Assembly: GCA_016802295.1 (NCBI GenBank)
Contig: JAESIW010000180.1
Coordinates: forward strand, 2,752,102-2,816,101
Origin: Brachionus rotundiformis
Lineage: Eukaryota > Rotifera > Eurotatoria > Ploima > Brachionidae
Direction: 5' to 3'
DNA: 64,000 nucleotides
This document shows, piece by piece, positions 1 through 11,019 of this stretch. Position numbers and translations under genes: made by a program. The number at the start of each line of letters is the position of its first letter. Position 1 is the stretch's first letter. The notes under the pieces were generated by a model. The model was given only the letters and a program-made list of their open reading frames with translations, had not been told where the DNA came from and did no database searches.

Positions 1-240
1 TTCCAACTCATTTATATCTTTTACATAGTATGGATACCATGAGCTAATGGCATACTCTAGATGTGGTCTAACAAGGGATTTGAATAAAAGTGTTGTGTTA
101 TGTATGTCAAGGAATTTAAACGATTTTCTGATCAACCCCAACATCTTATTTGCTTTAGCAGTGCTATGTCTAACTTGAATGTACCATTTCATATCATGTT
201 TTATATATATTCCAAGATCCTTTTCACAGAATGTTTTAGC
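1..240 (-). mobile_element. LINE reverse-transcriptase segment (inverted part)
   Basis: On the minus strand this stretch reads as an open frame from 240 back to base 1, with hallmarks of the C-terminal part of a non-LTR retrotransposon reverse transcriptase: a KDLGIYIKHDMKW motif, then LVRPHLEYA, then SWYP. These motifs are typical of Jockey/CR1-type LINEs (established knowledge). No stop interrupts the frame, so the copy looks fairly young. It continues off the left edge. It abuts a sense-orientation tail that appears to come from the same element, so the two are probably one insertion. Confidence 0.8.
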
Positions 241-256
241 TAAAAGTTTTCAACTA

Positions 257-465
257 AGATTTAATTTTCTTACAAATAGGATCACGACAGTCTGGAACAA
301 ATTACTAACTGACATAGTTAATGCAGGAAATTTGAACAGTTTTTAGACTAAACTGGACGTCTGGATGAAAGAAAATTTATCGTTTCTTGAAGCGACTGCT
401 AAAGCCCTATAGGGCTATGCTTGAATACAAGTTCAAGTCGCAGTTCAATTTACTACTACTACTAC
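257..465 (+). mobile_element. LINE 3' end with TAC-repeat tail
   Basis: The plus strand from 257 reads RFNFLTNRITTVWNKLL and continues to a stop at 410-412, matching the extreme C-terminus of LINE reverse-transcriptase proteins (the NRI..WN.L motif). One in-frame TAG lies just after NLNSF, so the copy is inactive. The short 3' UTR contains a perfect palindrome around 403-416 and ends in a run of TAC/ACT triplets at about 450-465, which looks like a LINE simple-repeat tail. It lies back to back with the antisense segment at 1-240. Confidence 0.75.
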
Positions 466-1795
466 AATACCTATAAGATTTTGAATTTACCAACAAAATT
501 TTTCAGTATTATTATATATCATGCACCTATTATATACCTATTAAATACACTAATATATTTAGAATATATTTAGATTAAATTAAAAAATTGAAAAAAAATT
601 TTTTGATCAAAATTGCATATTTTAGAATTTTAAAAAAATTTAAATCCAGAGGACTTATACTCAAATGATCAAATAATTTATAAATTTGATTAAATTAATC
701 AATTAAATATTTTTTTCAATTTCTTTACTTTTCAAAGACAAAGTTAAGATTAAAATTGATTTTAAAACCGAAATTCTTGTTGGTAAAACAAAAACTGCGA
801 ATTTATCGATTTAAGATTTTAACTTTTTTTCAAATATTTACTTAGATTTTCTTATATCTAGTAATTATGAATTAAATAATATTTTTAATTATTTTTTTCA
901 AGAACCACTTTAATTAGCAATGATAAAGCAATTTTAGTTGTCTGGTTTGTAAGGAGGTTACTTAGAGTTAAAACAAAGATATTTCATTAAAGCCTTAAAT
1001 GATATAGTGTATTTAATTTTAAGATATAAAAGTTTACTTCTTGACAAAACTCTTAAAACGTGTGATTTTATCAAAAAGATAAACATCTTTCGGAAATTGC
1101 TAAAAGCAAATCACATTTAAGTTTTAATTTCAATTTCTTTGACACTTCAAATGTATTCCTACAACAGTAACATTTTATCAAGAAAAATTCATATCTGATT
1201 TATTGTCAATCATTTCGGCCACATTCTAAATTTCTTTATTAATTCAAAAAATGGAAATAAGTCACTTCTGTACTGTCCCTAAAATAAAAATATCCCAGAA
1301 AAAAAAATCTTGATATTAAAAAAATATTTTAAATAATTAGAAAATAAAAACATTAAGAAATAAGTTTTTGATTAAATCTGAATACAATAAAACATCAAGC
1401 TTTATAAATTTAATTTTTCAGATTTATCAAAAAGAAATTATTTATTAAGAAATTATTTTTAAAAATTAAACAATGTAAGTCAACTAAGAAAAACATATTT
1501 TAATAAAATGTCTTTTAAAAATTTATATGATAAATTTAAAAATATAAATCATTAAAAAAAAACTTAATTCATTTTCTTTGATAAAATAAGAAAGGCAAAA
1601 CTAATGAATTAAAATTAGTAAGATTAATTGACTATTGGCGGTACGCAAAATTACTTTAAAAATATAAAACAAAAGCAAACCATGCCAAAAGCTTTTATAA
1701 AAAACTGCATCTAATTAATTTAGATACGACTATATATATATTTTTAGAGTTAAGAAAATTAAAATTTAGTTCAATTTTTGAGGAAATAAAGCTAA
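466..1795. other. AT-rich intergenic stretch
   Basis: No coding frame or recognisable repeat was found. A TATATATAT run at about 1730-1741 lies 55-65 bases upstream of the first ATG of the next gene and could be part of its promoter, but such runs are common here. Confidence 0.5.
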
Positions 1796-3559
1796 ATGTG
1801 TCTTTCAGAATATCAACAAATGTTTCCTAGAGAAAAATCAGAAAAAAGGCAAAATGGAAAAAAAAACTGTGATCAAACTGATTCAGGATTTTTTAGTGAA
1901 ATTGATTTTCAAATTTTAAATTCAAAGTATTTTAAAGACAAGATGGAAAAAGAAATTAATTTTAAAATCGATGGAAAAATAGGAAAAGATACAATATCCG
2001 ATATTGTATCTAATAATAAAGAAACACATACAGAAACTATTTTAAAAAGAATAAATAAAAAGTTAAATTTGTTAGAATTCGAAACAAAAAGACGACCGTC
2101 TACACAATCGCTTAGGTCTCAATTTTTGAACAATCAGTCGAATTTTAAAACCAATTATGATCCAAACTATTTGAGTAAAGTAGAAGTATCAATATTGCAG
2201 TCTGAAAATCCGATAGAGATTGAAGAGAGTGAAGAAATTGAGGTGAATGGCGAAAAGGGTATTTGGGCAAACAAAAGTGAGGTAATAAATTGGAGAGGTG
2301 AATTGCCAATCAATGAATACAAGATAAATATGGACAATAATCCTGAAATGTTGATCAAAAAATCTGCTCAACAAATTGAGTATATTCAAGAGCTGGCGAT
2401 CAGATATTTGCGTCCACCTACTCCGCCAGCTCCTGGCGAGATCATAATCAATCAAATGCCAAATGAATTGACAGCACCAGCGCCACCACTGGTCATTCGT
2501 CAGCAGCCAGCTAGACCAGAAACACCAGAGCCTTTGATTATCAGAGAAGCACCACCAACGCCACCAGCTCAAGTTGGAAGAAAAGTGATCACAATAAGTG
2601 GAAAGAGAATACCACCACCGCCGCGTAAAGTTGTTGTTGAGCGTCTTGCACCATTGCCGCCAAAACCTCAGGCTGTTATTGTTGAGCGTTGGTTGCCTTA
2701 TGCCGAAGTGAAGCGGAGAGTAATTTTCCAAAAACCAAGCGAAGCCGATCCGATTGTGGTCAAGCCAAGAAATGTGATTGTTCAATGGGAAGCACCACAG
2801 GTTAATGTTAAAAAAGAGTTCAAGTACTTGGGTGTTATAAGAGCTAATCCGGCCGAGTATGTCGAGAGATATGGCGATGTGATGAAGAAAGCAAGCGAGT
2901 TGCCAGATTTTGTTTTGGACATTAAGACTCCAGATGGCTTGGTTTTGGCTGCTGATCACAAACCTAATCCTGTCCATGATTTAGAAGGCGATGTTGATGC
3001 TCTGAATTTGGTCGATTTAGAAACTGAAGGACTTGCTCAATATAGACATTATTTACAGAAATTTGCCAATCAAACAACATCTTCCAATATTTCTAGATCT
3101 GCTAGTGAAATAGATGGTCTAAATCAATATAGTTTTCAATTGAGTAATAAGAAAGAGTCTTTAGAGGCTTCTAGAACAAAGTCTAAAATTTTTTCAAATC
3201 ATGGATTTGATAATTATCAAAAAAAATGTGGTCAGGTTTTAAATCACAAGAAAAAATTAATTTCTGATCTAAATTTTGATAAAAACTCATATACATATTT
3301 AAGTGAATTATTTTTATTTGAATTAAATACTATTTTTTCTATTTTAGATTCAAATAAAACTGGTTACATTTATTTAATTGATATTGACAGAATTTTATCT
3401 CAATTTGTAATTAGGTTAAATATGATAATAGATTATTCTATTTTAAAACAATTAATCCAAAACTCTAATTTAAATTTGTACAGCAGTCTTAATTTGGAAC
3501 AATTTAGAAATATATTTTCTCGATTCACGCCTTTATTTATATCAAAATTTAGTAAATAG
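1796..3559 (+). CDS. Proline-rich VIVERWLP-motif protein with EF-hand-like C-terminus
   Basis: A single-exon frame of 587 residues. Residues 1-200 are polar, charged and low complexity. Residues about 205-410 form a distinct proline-rich block with repeated VIVERWLP/VVVERLAPLPP-type strands (IPPPPRK, KPQAVIVERW, KPRNVIVQWE) followed by a conserved-looking segment (KKEFKYLGVIRANPAEYVERYG). Codons there are richer in G and C than in the flanks, which suggests stronger constraint. Near the C-terminus, residues 518-529 read DSNKTGYIYLID, a plausible EF-hand loop with D, N, T, Y and a final D at ligand positions; a second hand is not clear. The repeated VIVERW style recalls cytoskeletal alveolin/epiplasmin-like repeats, but I cannot assign a family. 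The start is ambiguous: the first ATG is followed by TTTCAG, so 1796-1808 could be intron end, with translation from 1820 (MFPREK). Confidence 0.8.
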   Translation: MCLSEYQQMFPREKSEKRQNGKKNCDQTDSGFFSEIDFQILNSKYFKDKMEKEINFKIDGKIGKDTISDIVSNNKETHTETILKRINKKLNLLEFETKRRPSTQSLRSQFLNNQSNFKTNYDPNYLSKVEVSILQSENPIEIEESEEIEVNGEKGIWANKSEVINWRGELPINEYKINMDNNPEMLIKKSAQQIEYIQELAIRYLRPPTPPAPGEIIINQMPNELTAPAPPLVIRQQPARPETPEPLIIREAPPTPPAQVGRKVITISGKRIPPPPRKVVVERLAPLPPKPQAVIVERWLPYAEVKRRVIFQKPSEADPIVVKPRNVIVQWEAPQVNVKKEFKYLGVIRANPAEYVERYGDVMKKASELPDFVLDIKTPDGLVLAADHKPNPVHDLEGDVDALNLVDLETEGLAQYRHYLQKFANQTTSSNISRSASEIDGLNQYSFQLSNKKESLEASRTKSKIFSNHGFDNYQKKCGQVLNHKKKLISDLNFDKNSYTYLSELFLFELNTIFSILDSNKTGYIYLIDIDRILSQFVIRLNMIIDYSILKQLIQNSNLNLYSSLNLEQFRNIFSRFTPLFISKFSK

Positions 3560-4375
3560 GAGATTTTTTTAAAAAATTTTTTAGTATTTTCTATTATGGT
3601 TTTGTAAATATTGATAGAATTTTTTTGATTTTATTATAAATTAATTACATAATTTTTATTAATAAAAATTATCTGCGAAAAAACTTTTTTTTAACATTTA
3701 AGAATAAAACAAATTATTCTGATTATTTGTTTTATAGATATTTCTTGAAAGTTTATATTTTATTTTTAAACTTTTTAAGATAATTTTAAGTTATCTCTGG
3801 AGATAAAAAAATATATTTTTAGTTTCAAATGATCGGTTATTCTAGAATATTGTTTCGAAAGTGAGTAATTAATAAGTTTACCATAATTGTTCATCATTTA
3901 AAACTTTAATAAACTAAATAAAAAGTTTTTCTATTTAAAAAATATTAAAAATATTATCTTTCTGTATTCTTAAATTAAAAACAAAATTATAAATTACTTT
4001 GAACCATATAAACATTCATTAAAACTAAATTGACATAATGCAGAGTAAACCTTTTTAAGTCTTAATAGAAAAATAAATTATATTACTAATTTAAATTAAT
4101 TGTAGTTTTTTTTAATTAAATTTATAAATTTAATTTATTTTCAATTTTAATTAAAATCTTAAATAAAGAAAGTAATTTTTGTTAATCATAATTTTAGACC
4201 AAAATGTAAACTAATTGCAAGCTTAGACAATTACTATCAGTTAATAATATAATATTTATTTACAAATAAAATTTAAAGATAATAATCGTAGAAAAAAATT
4301 TTCAAGAAAAACAATTGAGGTGTTTACACTTTTTGGTGCATTTTTGTCTTACTTAAGTCAAACTTTATTAAAAAA
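3560..4375. other. AT-rich spacer between converging genes
   Basis: This is the shared 3' region of the plus-strand gene ending at 3559 and the minus-strand RanBPM gene ending at 4376. Several AATAAA-like strings occur on both strands, but none can be singled out. No coding signal was seen. Confidence 0.5.
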
Positions 4376-6304
4376 TTATGATTGCATATAATCATTTAGA
4401 TTGACATATGCACACCATGCAACGCCATTTTTCGACATTAAACGCAAACACTCGTTCGTCTGTCCATAGACAATTTCCAAAGGTGGGATTCGCGGCATAT
4501 TATTAGCCTCCAAAATAGCACTATTTAACAATGCTGAAATAGGTTCTCGTTGGGACGACTCTAACAAATAGCCAAATGGACTATTCATAGGATCATTGTA
4601 AGCCAATAAACTAAATGCATCTCTTAACATTTTGCTGTTTGATGAACCATCAGCATTTTCGGTCAGACCTTGGTTATTTTCTTGGAAAAGTTCTCTGCCA
4701 TATTCTAAAATTTTCTTTAAATTGTGGTCGTTATGACCGATTGCAAATTTTAAAGATCCATTTTCCATCGGTTTTGATGGTTTTGTTGCTAGATCAGTAT
4801 CCATTTTTTCATCAATTTGAGCATCTTCAGTTTGACTATGTCCATTTGAAATTGGTTCTTCACTTGTCACATCTACAGTCATTTCCTCGCACAATTTATC
4901 TTTATCCGGAGTATTTACATCATTTATCATCTCAATAAATTGCCGCACCTTTAGAGCAAACAGCAAGTTTGGATTTTTTTCTAATATACCCGGAAATAAT
5001 TGATAAGTTAATTCAATAGCTTCAGCTATTTGACCATTAAGCACTGAATTTTGTATCTTCTGTCTGTTTCGAATGGAGGCTAGTTCTTCTTCAAAAACAT
5101 GGCCAACACTTTTGGTAAAAGCTTCGGCAGTGGCACTATATCCATGATGCACCAAATAAGTGCTTACAAGCTTCCTCAATATAGTTGGAAAATTGTTCTC
5201 TGTTTCTTTTTTAAGTGAAAATCTCTCTATAGACTGACGAGTTTTTAAATGCCATTCTTTGACATAATTGTGAATATCAAACTCGAAAGGATATTGACCA
5301 AAATTTGCTTCTACACATTCCATTGGAGTTTGTAAGCCAACTGTAGGATATAAATCACTCTTAAAACAAAAAAAATTATTAAAAAAATATTTATTTTTTA
5401 ATTTAATAATATTAATTTTTAATACCGGCAAATCCCGAAAAGCTACACCTAGGTTGTAGCCATTTTTTGTGTAAAAGCAAATATTTTCTATCAAGTTAAA
5501 ACAGCAGCCAATAATGTCCCCAGTGGTAAAAGTGGGACCATAGTTTTGTCCAGTGCCTGAACAACAAAATGAATGTCCATCGTCTCCATGATAACCATAT
5601 GAGTTTTTATCCCAACCAGGTAGGCGATTGAGACTCACATCTGATTTAGACAATCCAATGCCCATGAAGCCGTCTCTTCCTTTGCTGATAATTTTTACCT
5701 CAAAGTAATAAATTCCGCACATGGCAGGTATTGGAAAATCAGTTCGCACGCTGGCAGCATCTTTGTGAGTTTTACCAGGACCTTTGTATGTAACACGTAG
5801 GTTATCATGTGTTACAGTGAGAGATTGTGATTTTTGCTCGGATACCCAGCGGCGAGGTAAAGGGGTCTCGTTTTGATTCACGTTTGGGTAAAGACGCGCA
5901 ATTACGTCTCCCACCTGAATACCGCTAGAACCTGCAATATTAGATGGGTTTATATTTGAGTTACCAGTCTCGCTGGTTACAAAGCTAGTGTCCATTTTTT
6001 CTGTATTGTTGATATTGGATACAGTAGAAGAAGAAGATGATGATGAAGAAGTAAGAGAAGATAGGGAAATGATGTTGTTCAGAAAGCGATTCGATCCTGA
6101 ATTTGACAGGTTATTGGGCAATGAAGAAGATAATGGAAATTGGTTTGGCTGTGATGGCACGCGGACAGATCCTCCTTGAGATGAAGTTACACTATTATTG
6201 CTATTATTTGTGTTAGCTGAGCTCGAATTGTTCATATGTGAGTTTAATGTACTTTGATTCAAATTAGTATTCAGATTAAAACCATTTGGGTTGGAATTGT
6301 TCAT
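4376..6304 (-). CDS. RANBP9: RanBPM-like CTLH-complex scaffold (RANBP9/10)
   Basis: Two exons, complement of 5426-6304 and 4376-5359, give about 620 residues. A long Asn/Ser-rich N-terminus (about 1-135) is followed by a SPRY/B30.2 domain (GIYYFEVKIISKGRDGFMGIGLS; GWDKNSYGYHGDDG; GDIIGCCFN), a LisH motif (LVSTYLVHHGYSATAEAF), a CTLH region (RNRQKIQNSVLNGQIAEAIEL) and a C-terminal CRA region (PFGYLLESSQREPISALLNSAIL). This is the full RanBPM order. The family is a core scaffold of the CTLH/GID E3 ubiquitin ligase (established). The 66-base intron at 5360-5425 splits the SPRY domain; it is a multiple of three and has no stop, so retention would insert 22 residues without breaking the frame. Splicing restores the family sequence RDLP-(x)-LYPTVGLQTP. 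Confidence 0.93.
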   Translation of the reverse strand: MNNSNPNGFNLNTNLNQSTLNSHMNNSSSANTNNSNNSVTSSQGGSVRVPSQPNQFPLSSSLPNNLSNSGSNRFLNNIISLSSLTSSSSSSSSTVSNINNTEKMDTSFVTSETGNSNINPSNIAGSSGIQVGDVIARLYPNVNQNETPLPRRWVSEQKSQSLTVTHDNLRVTYKGPGKTHKDAASVRTDFPIPAMCGIYYFEVKIISKGRDGFMGIGLSKSDVSLNRLPGWDKNSYGYHGDDGHSFCCSGTGQNYGPTFTTGDIIGCCFNLIENICFYTKNGYNLGVAFRDLPVLKINIIKLKNKYFFNNFFCFKSDLYPTVGLQTPMECVEANFGQYPFEFDIHNYVKEWHLKTRQSIERFSLKKETENNFPTILRKLVSTYLVHHGYSATAEAFTKSVGHVFEEELASIRNRQKIQNSVLNGQIAEAIELTYQLFPGILEKNPNLLFALKVRQFIEMINDVNTPDKDKLCEEMTVDVTSEEPISNGHSQTEDAQIDEKMDTDLATKPSKPMENGSLKFAIGHNDHNLKKILEYGRELFQENNQGLTENADGSSNSKMLRDAFSLLAYNDPMNSPFGYLLESSQREPISALLNSAILEANNMPRIPPLEIVYGQTNECLRLMSKNGVAWCAYVNLNDYMQS

Positions 6305-6981
6305 TTCAATCTAAATAAAAACATTCGAATTTTTTGAGTATATGATAAAATAAAATTTGATTAAATAGGAAAAAGTACGCAAAAAGCCTAAATAAATTTT
6401 AATAAAATTTTAATTTTTTATTCATGTTGCGAATAAGTTTTTCCTATAATTATCTTAATTTAATGCAATTATGGAAAAACTTAAATTGGAGACTCGATAC
6501 ATGATTATTTAACTCATTTGTTTTTATTTTTGTTGCAGTGACTTTAACTTGTATTTATTAAAAAATACTTTTTAATTTAATCTAAAATTTTAATATATTT
6601 TTAAAAATTGCAAATGAAATAACAAGTTAAAAATGCATTATTTCAAGAGTATCATATGGTTTTTAATGCTTAATATGTTAATAAATGATTGATTTTTAGT
6701 TTAGCATTGCGCAATATAAAATTTAGAAAATAAATTATTTTTATAAAGACTAATTCGTGGTCGATTTTTAAAATACAAATTTTTAAAAATAGAAGAACAA
6801 AAAATCTAAAATAATTGATTGACATGCTAAAAAAGATGTAACATAAAAAAATAGAATATATTTAAAAAAAAATTTTAATAATAAAATATAAAAATTCAAA
6901 TATTTTATATAGATATAAATATTTAAATAGAAATCATCAAAATGAATTTTTACCACTTTTTATTTATTTTAAATTACTTCT
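6305..6981. other. AT-rich upstream region of RanBPM
   Basis: Presumed 5' flank of the minus-strand RanBPM gene. I see no frame, repeat pair or clear promoter element. Confidence 0.5.
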
Positions 6982-9287
6982 AATTTCAAGATTAGTCAAC
7001 AAGCTAGTGTCCTAGTCATAATGACCGATTAAAACTTTTTTTATTTAATTACCGTATTCCCTCGTTCGATTACATTACAATTAATTAATACTCGATTACA
7101 ATTAATAATTTTACAAGTAAAAAAAAAAATTAATTAAAAAAATTGAAATATTCAAATTAAATTTTTTGAATCTCTTTAACGGGTGTTCAAAAAGTTTGGC
7201 GTGAGTTTCTTTTCGATAAAATCTAGTGATTGGTTCATTCAGACTCTTGAAATTTTAAACAATATATATTAAACTTCTTGATTTAAAAATACTTTGTAAT
7301 GTATATATTTGCTTATTTTATACTGGAACTAAATAGCATAACGTTGAACCCATCTAAGTACCTCAATGTCCTCCTAGTTTTTGATAGTATTTTAATAAGT
7401 ATTATATATATAGATAATGATAGATAAAGATTTTTTTTGTTATTACATTCGGATCAAAAGATATACTCCAAAAGTGAAAAATTTGGTTTATTTTTGATTT
7501 TGGTCAAATAACTTTTGAACGGAACAAAATATTTACACTTTTATAAATTTTATTCACTTTAAAATTAAAAAATTAAAATTTATTATTTTCTTCACTATTT
7601 AATATATTCTATATTACGAAAAATATATGGTAGTTTTCGGTCAATTTTTTTTAATGACCAGTTTAAGTATAAGTTTATATGCTTAAATTAAAGCTAATTA
7701 GCTGAGCTTTTATTTGATATAGAATGCTAATCACTGTTCCCTTGTTTTTTTTTCTTTAATTTGCAGAGAAAATTATGAAATTTTGTTTTCTAATCTTTTA
7801 CATAAATTCGTTTTTATTTTGAACAATTTTGTTCCTAACTAAACTAAAAAACTTTTTTTGACAATAATAAACAAAAAATTTAAAAATGAACACACCAAAA
7901 CCAGTTTTATTTAGAGAACTTGCTATCGAACATTTTTCAAATGGAATAACAAATAGATTCGCTAAGGACTATTAAAAACTGTTCCATCTAAATCTCCTAG
8001 AAGACTATTAACCTTTCCAATCAGATAATAAAAAAACAAATTCAGTCTTTGATCAATACTGACTCGCAACGTTATTACAAGATTAGTCTTAAACTAAAGA
8101 CTTCTGTGGGCTCAGTTTCAAAAATACTCACAATTTTTGTTAAGTTATTTATTTTTTCATTAAAATTTTGTTTCATAGCCATATAAAAAGAGAACCAATC
8201 ATTAGATTTTATCGAAAACAAATCCACATCAACCCTTGTTGAACACCCGTTACAAAATCTGAGAAAATCAAATTCATATTATTGAATATTTAATACTTGA
8301 ATGTTGTAAACAATATCAGGTTTTCGCTTGATTTTGCCAGATAAAATTTAAATGAAAAGAACCATTATTTCCAAGCAAACCATAACTCACCAGTGAATAA
8401 AGGCTTCCAAGATCAGATTTTAGAATTATCTTCTTGATTGTTGATTTTTTTGGTTGTTATCTTATTTAAAAGTATTTTAGAAAGTTTTCGGAAGCTGCAA
8501 AATAAATATTTGTTCGTGGATCGATTGTTTTTGGAAAGGCAAGTCCCGCATATTTTTGACGAATGGTAGATGACATGATTTTTGTAAACGATAAAAATTG
8601 ATCAATTTTCAATCATAATTTATCGTCTTTCAAAATTTTTTAATAAAAAATAATTTTAAATCGTATTTGAATTAATTTTCCTGTAAAAATATTGATTCCC
8701 TAATACCGAGAGCAAATCATACTGGTTAAGCGAGTCTTTTGATGAAATTTTTCTCATAAATAATAATCCTCAGAATTTATTTTTTCAAGTCATATAATAA
8801 TGTTTATGTTTTAAGATTTCTTTAAGTATCAAATATTTAATTTATTGAATAAATTTTTAAGTTAATAAGTTTAATTAGTCCATTTGTTTTTTAATGCTAA
8901 TTTATCAGTTTTTATATAGCCCATTTATTAATTTGATGAAGATTTTGACATAGATGTTTTATGATAAACTGTTCACACGAAAAAATAAATACTGCAAACA
9001 TTTGCGAAACAAGGCGTGAGATAAATTTTGAATCTTAGATTTAGTGCTCGCATGTGTGATAATCGACAAAATGTTAAAATCGACTACCTTGTGATGCGAC
9101 CATAAAAATCAATTTTTGAATTATATTATTAAATTATTTTTTTATGTTAAAACCTTCTCTGTTTTTCTCTGAAAAAACTTTCATTAGCTTTTTATTTTAA
9201 TTTGTATAGAATTTGTGAAATAAATCAGTCAAATGTTTTCTGGTCATCATGACCAAGGACACTAGCCTGTTGATTAACCTTGAAATT
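6982..9287. mobile_element. Outer inverted-repeat element hosting a nested transposon
   Basis: The ends are imperfect inverted repeats of about 45 bases: 6982-7026 and 9242-9287 share AATTTCAAG, then a TTA.TCAACA.GCTAGTGTCC core and a GTCAT.ATGACC end. Subtracting the nested 1.07-kb element leaves about 1.2 kb, a plausible size for a non-autonomous DNA transposon. No transposase and no convincing target duplication were found. A short minus-strand frame at 8466-8576 (36 codons, starting MSSTIRQKYAGLAFPKT) lies inside and is unassigned. The repeat pairing is directly visible; calling it one element is inference. Confidence 0.6.
7179..8250 (+). mobile_element. Tc1/mariner-like DNA transposon, degenerate
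   Basis: The termini are inverted repeats of about 58 bases. Both begin ACGGGTGTTCAA and share an internal block TTTTCGATAAAATCTA.TGATTGGTTC. A TA dinucleotide flanks each end (7177-7178 and 8251-8252), the target duplication of the Tc1/mariner superfamily. Inside, a plus-strand frame from 7886 (MNTPKPVLFRELAIEHF, then SNGITNRFAKDY and a stop) looks like the helix-turn-helix start of a transposase. Further in, at about 8065-8140, TSVGSVSKIL is seen in a broken frame. No catalytic DDE/D core is visible, so this is an internally deleted, inactive copy. It is inserted within the larger inverted-repeat structure. Confidence 0.75.
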
Positions 9288-9715
9288 TAACTTATTATAG
9301 TATTAGTTAAAATCAAAGATAGAAGAGTTAAATTAAATAGAAGGAGAGCCAGCACTTTTTCTCAAAAATTTAGTTTTTCATTTTTTTTTGCGTGGTCACG
9401 TAAGAATTTTTAGTTAACCCACGCAAGGTTTAAGGTAATTGCATAGCTTTTTGGTTCTAACCTAAGATAAATAAAAAGTTTCAAATATCTTGTTTTTGTA
9501 TAAAATTTTTGCTTTTTATTCTTGATTAAACTAAATATCTAATTTTTAAAAAATTTTTTCAATATCAAGTTTAAGAATGAATCTGCTAAGATGAGTATTT
9601 AGATCGGATCTGGAGATGACTAGCAATTAAAACATTATTCTTTAGATATATAGTCTTAAAATTATTGATAAATAAAAATGAAATGTTAAGTAAAAAAATT
9701 ATTTATTTTATGATT
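9288..9715. other. Spacer downstream of the minus-strand lipase
   Basis: AT-rich with no coding frame. It contains the presumed 3' UTR of the lipase ending at 9716; AATAAA-type strings on the minus strand occur just beyond its stop. Confidence 0.45.
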
Positions 9716-11019
9716 TTATTGAAGACAATAAGGTTCAACTCGGTCTGTTTTCAGGTAGTATTTTCCAACTGGATAATTTTGTGAAGCAAAATGACCCATT
9801 GGGGCGCAACCATGAGTAGAACTACAAGCACATCTTCCATTTTGAAAATTGTCTTGAAAAAATAATTTTTTTTGAATATCAGTATTTTTAAAAATTTTTT
9901 CTAAATACCGTAACTGTCACATGGAGTTGATCTGAATCGACAATTAGAATTGACACTTTCTGCATAATACAATGGAACTCTCATATGGCTGCAAGCAACC
10001 AAATCAACTTAAGGATTTAATTTTTTTAAACAAAACTATGCTGGTTATTTTCAAGATTACTTGGATCAAATTTTGGATCGAATCTTATCGAAATTTTTTC
10101 CATTATTTCTGCTTGTCTTTTTCCAATTATGCCATCAAGAGGATTACAACCATATTGAAAACCGCCACCATTTGGATAGAAATCTTGATGACCTATGGCA
10201 TCCTGAATTCCATACAAGCTGTCAGTATGAATATTGTCAACAAAACTTGAAAAATAACTATTACTAACACAATTTATACTAATTTTAAATTTTATCCTAC
10301 CCAGCATCTGATTTATCTAATCTTTCGGAGCTCTCTTTTCCTTTGAAAAAAGGACCAGCCGGATCCAAACCTTAATTAAGAATAAGTCAACAATAAAAAA
10401 TAAAATAATAATCTACCTGTAATTCTGTTCAATTTTCTAGATTTTCCGGCAAAACCACAAGCCTAATTAATGAGTTAAAAATGTCACATATTTTTTTTTC
10501 AATTTTCTTACATGAGCTCCCAAACTATGACCAATACAGTGTACTTTTGAAGGATCAATATTGCTCTGTCGTATGAAATCAGCAATTTTTTGTCCAGTCA
10601 CTCGGACATTATCTGATGCGGCGAAATAATTAGGAGCAGCTGCACCTTCTGCCCAGTCTACCAAAATAACATTATAGTCAAACTAAAAATAAAATTAATT
10701 TGATATAAATAAAAATTGGTCAATTACTCCGGCAACTAACTGGTCCTTAACTTTCAATAAACGGGTAACTCGTCCATTATCACCAAAACCATGAACTAAA
10801 AATTTTGTTTCTTTTGCATAATTGAAGCTAGAACTTTAAAATTTACTTAAATCAATTGTTATTCATTGACATTCTTGTGATATCTTACTAAGTTAAATTT
10901 TGAGAATTAAGAACTATGTAATTTGATGGATTGTTTTTGCTGTAGAGTTGGAAAGTTGGCCAGCAAAATATTAGATTAATTGAGTTAATAAAATAAATCA
11001 GTTTAAGAATCATTTTCAT
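9716..11019 (-). CDS. Secreted pancreatic-lipase-family enzyme (copy 1)
   Basis: Eight exons on the complement: 10889-11019, 10728-10833, 10512-10682, 10417-10462, 10301-10370, 10061-10257, 9909-10007, 9716-9852 (957 bases, 318 residues). All introns are GT-AG, 43-56 bases, and phases agree. A hydrophobic N-terminus ending near FCWPTFQLY is a likely signal peptide. The alpha/beta-hydrolase triad is visible: Ser132 in GHSLGAH, Asp154 in LDPAGP and His185 in VDNIHTD. An oxyanion-loop HGFG follows FLV, and late cysteine motifs (ACSHMR, CDSYG, CACSSTHGC) fit the family's disulfides. It is shorter than vertebrate pancreatic lipase and lacks a C-terminal PLAT domain, as in PLA1-like and invertebrate members. 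It likely hydrolyses acylglycerols or phospholipids outside the cell. It lies head to head with a paralog. Confidence 0.9.

Noticed and set aside
2189..2977. 262-codon antisense frame opposite the proline-rich gene
   Set aside because: It mirrors a Pro/Val/Glu-rich conserved coding block; the Trp/Cys-rich product is a typical artefact of reading such codons backwards.
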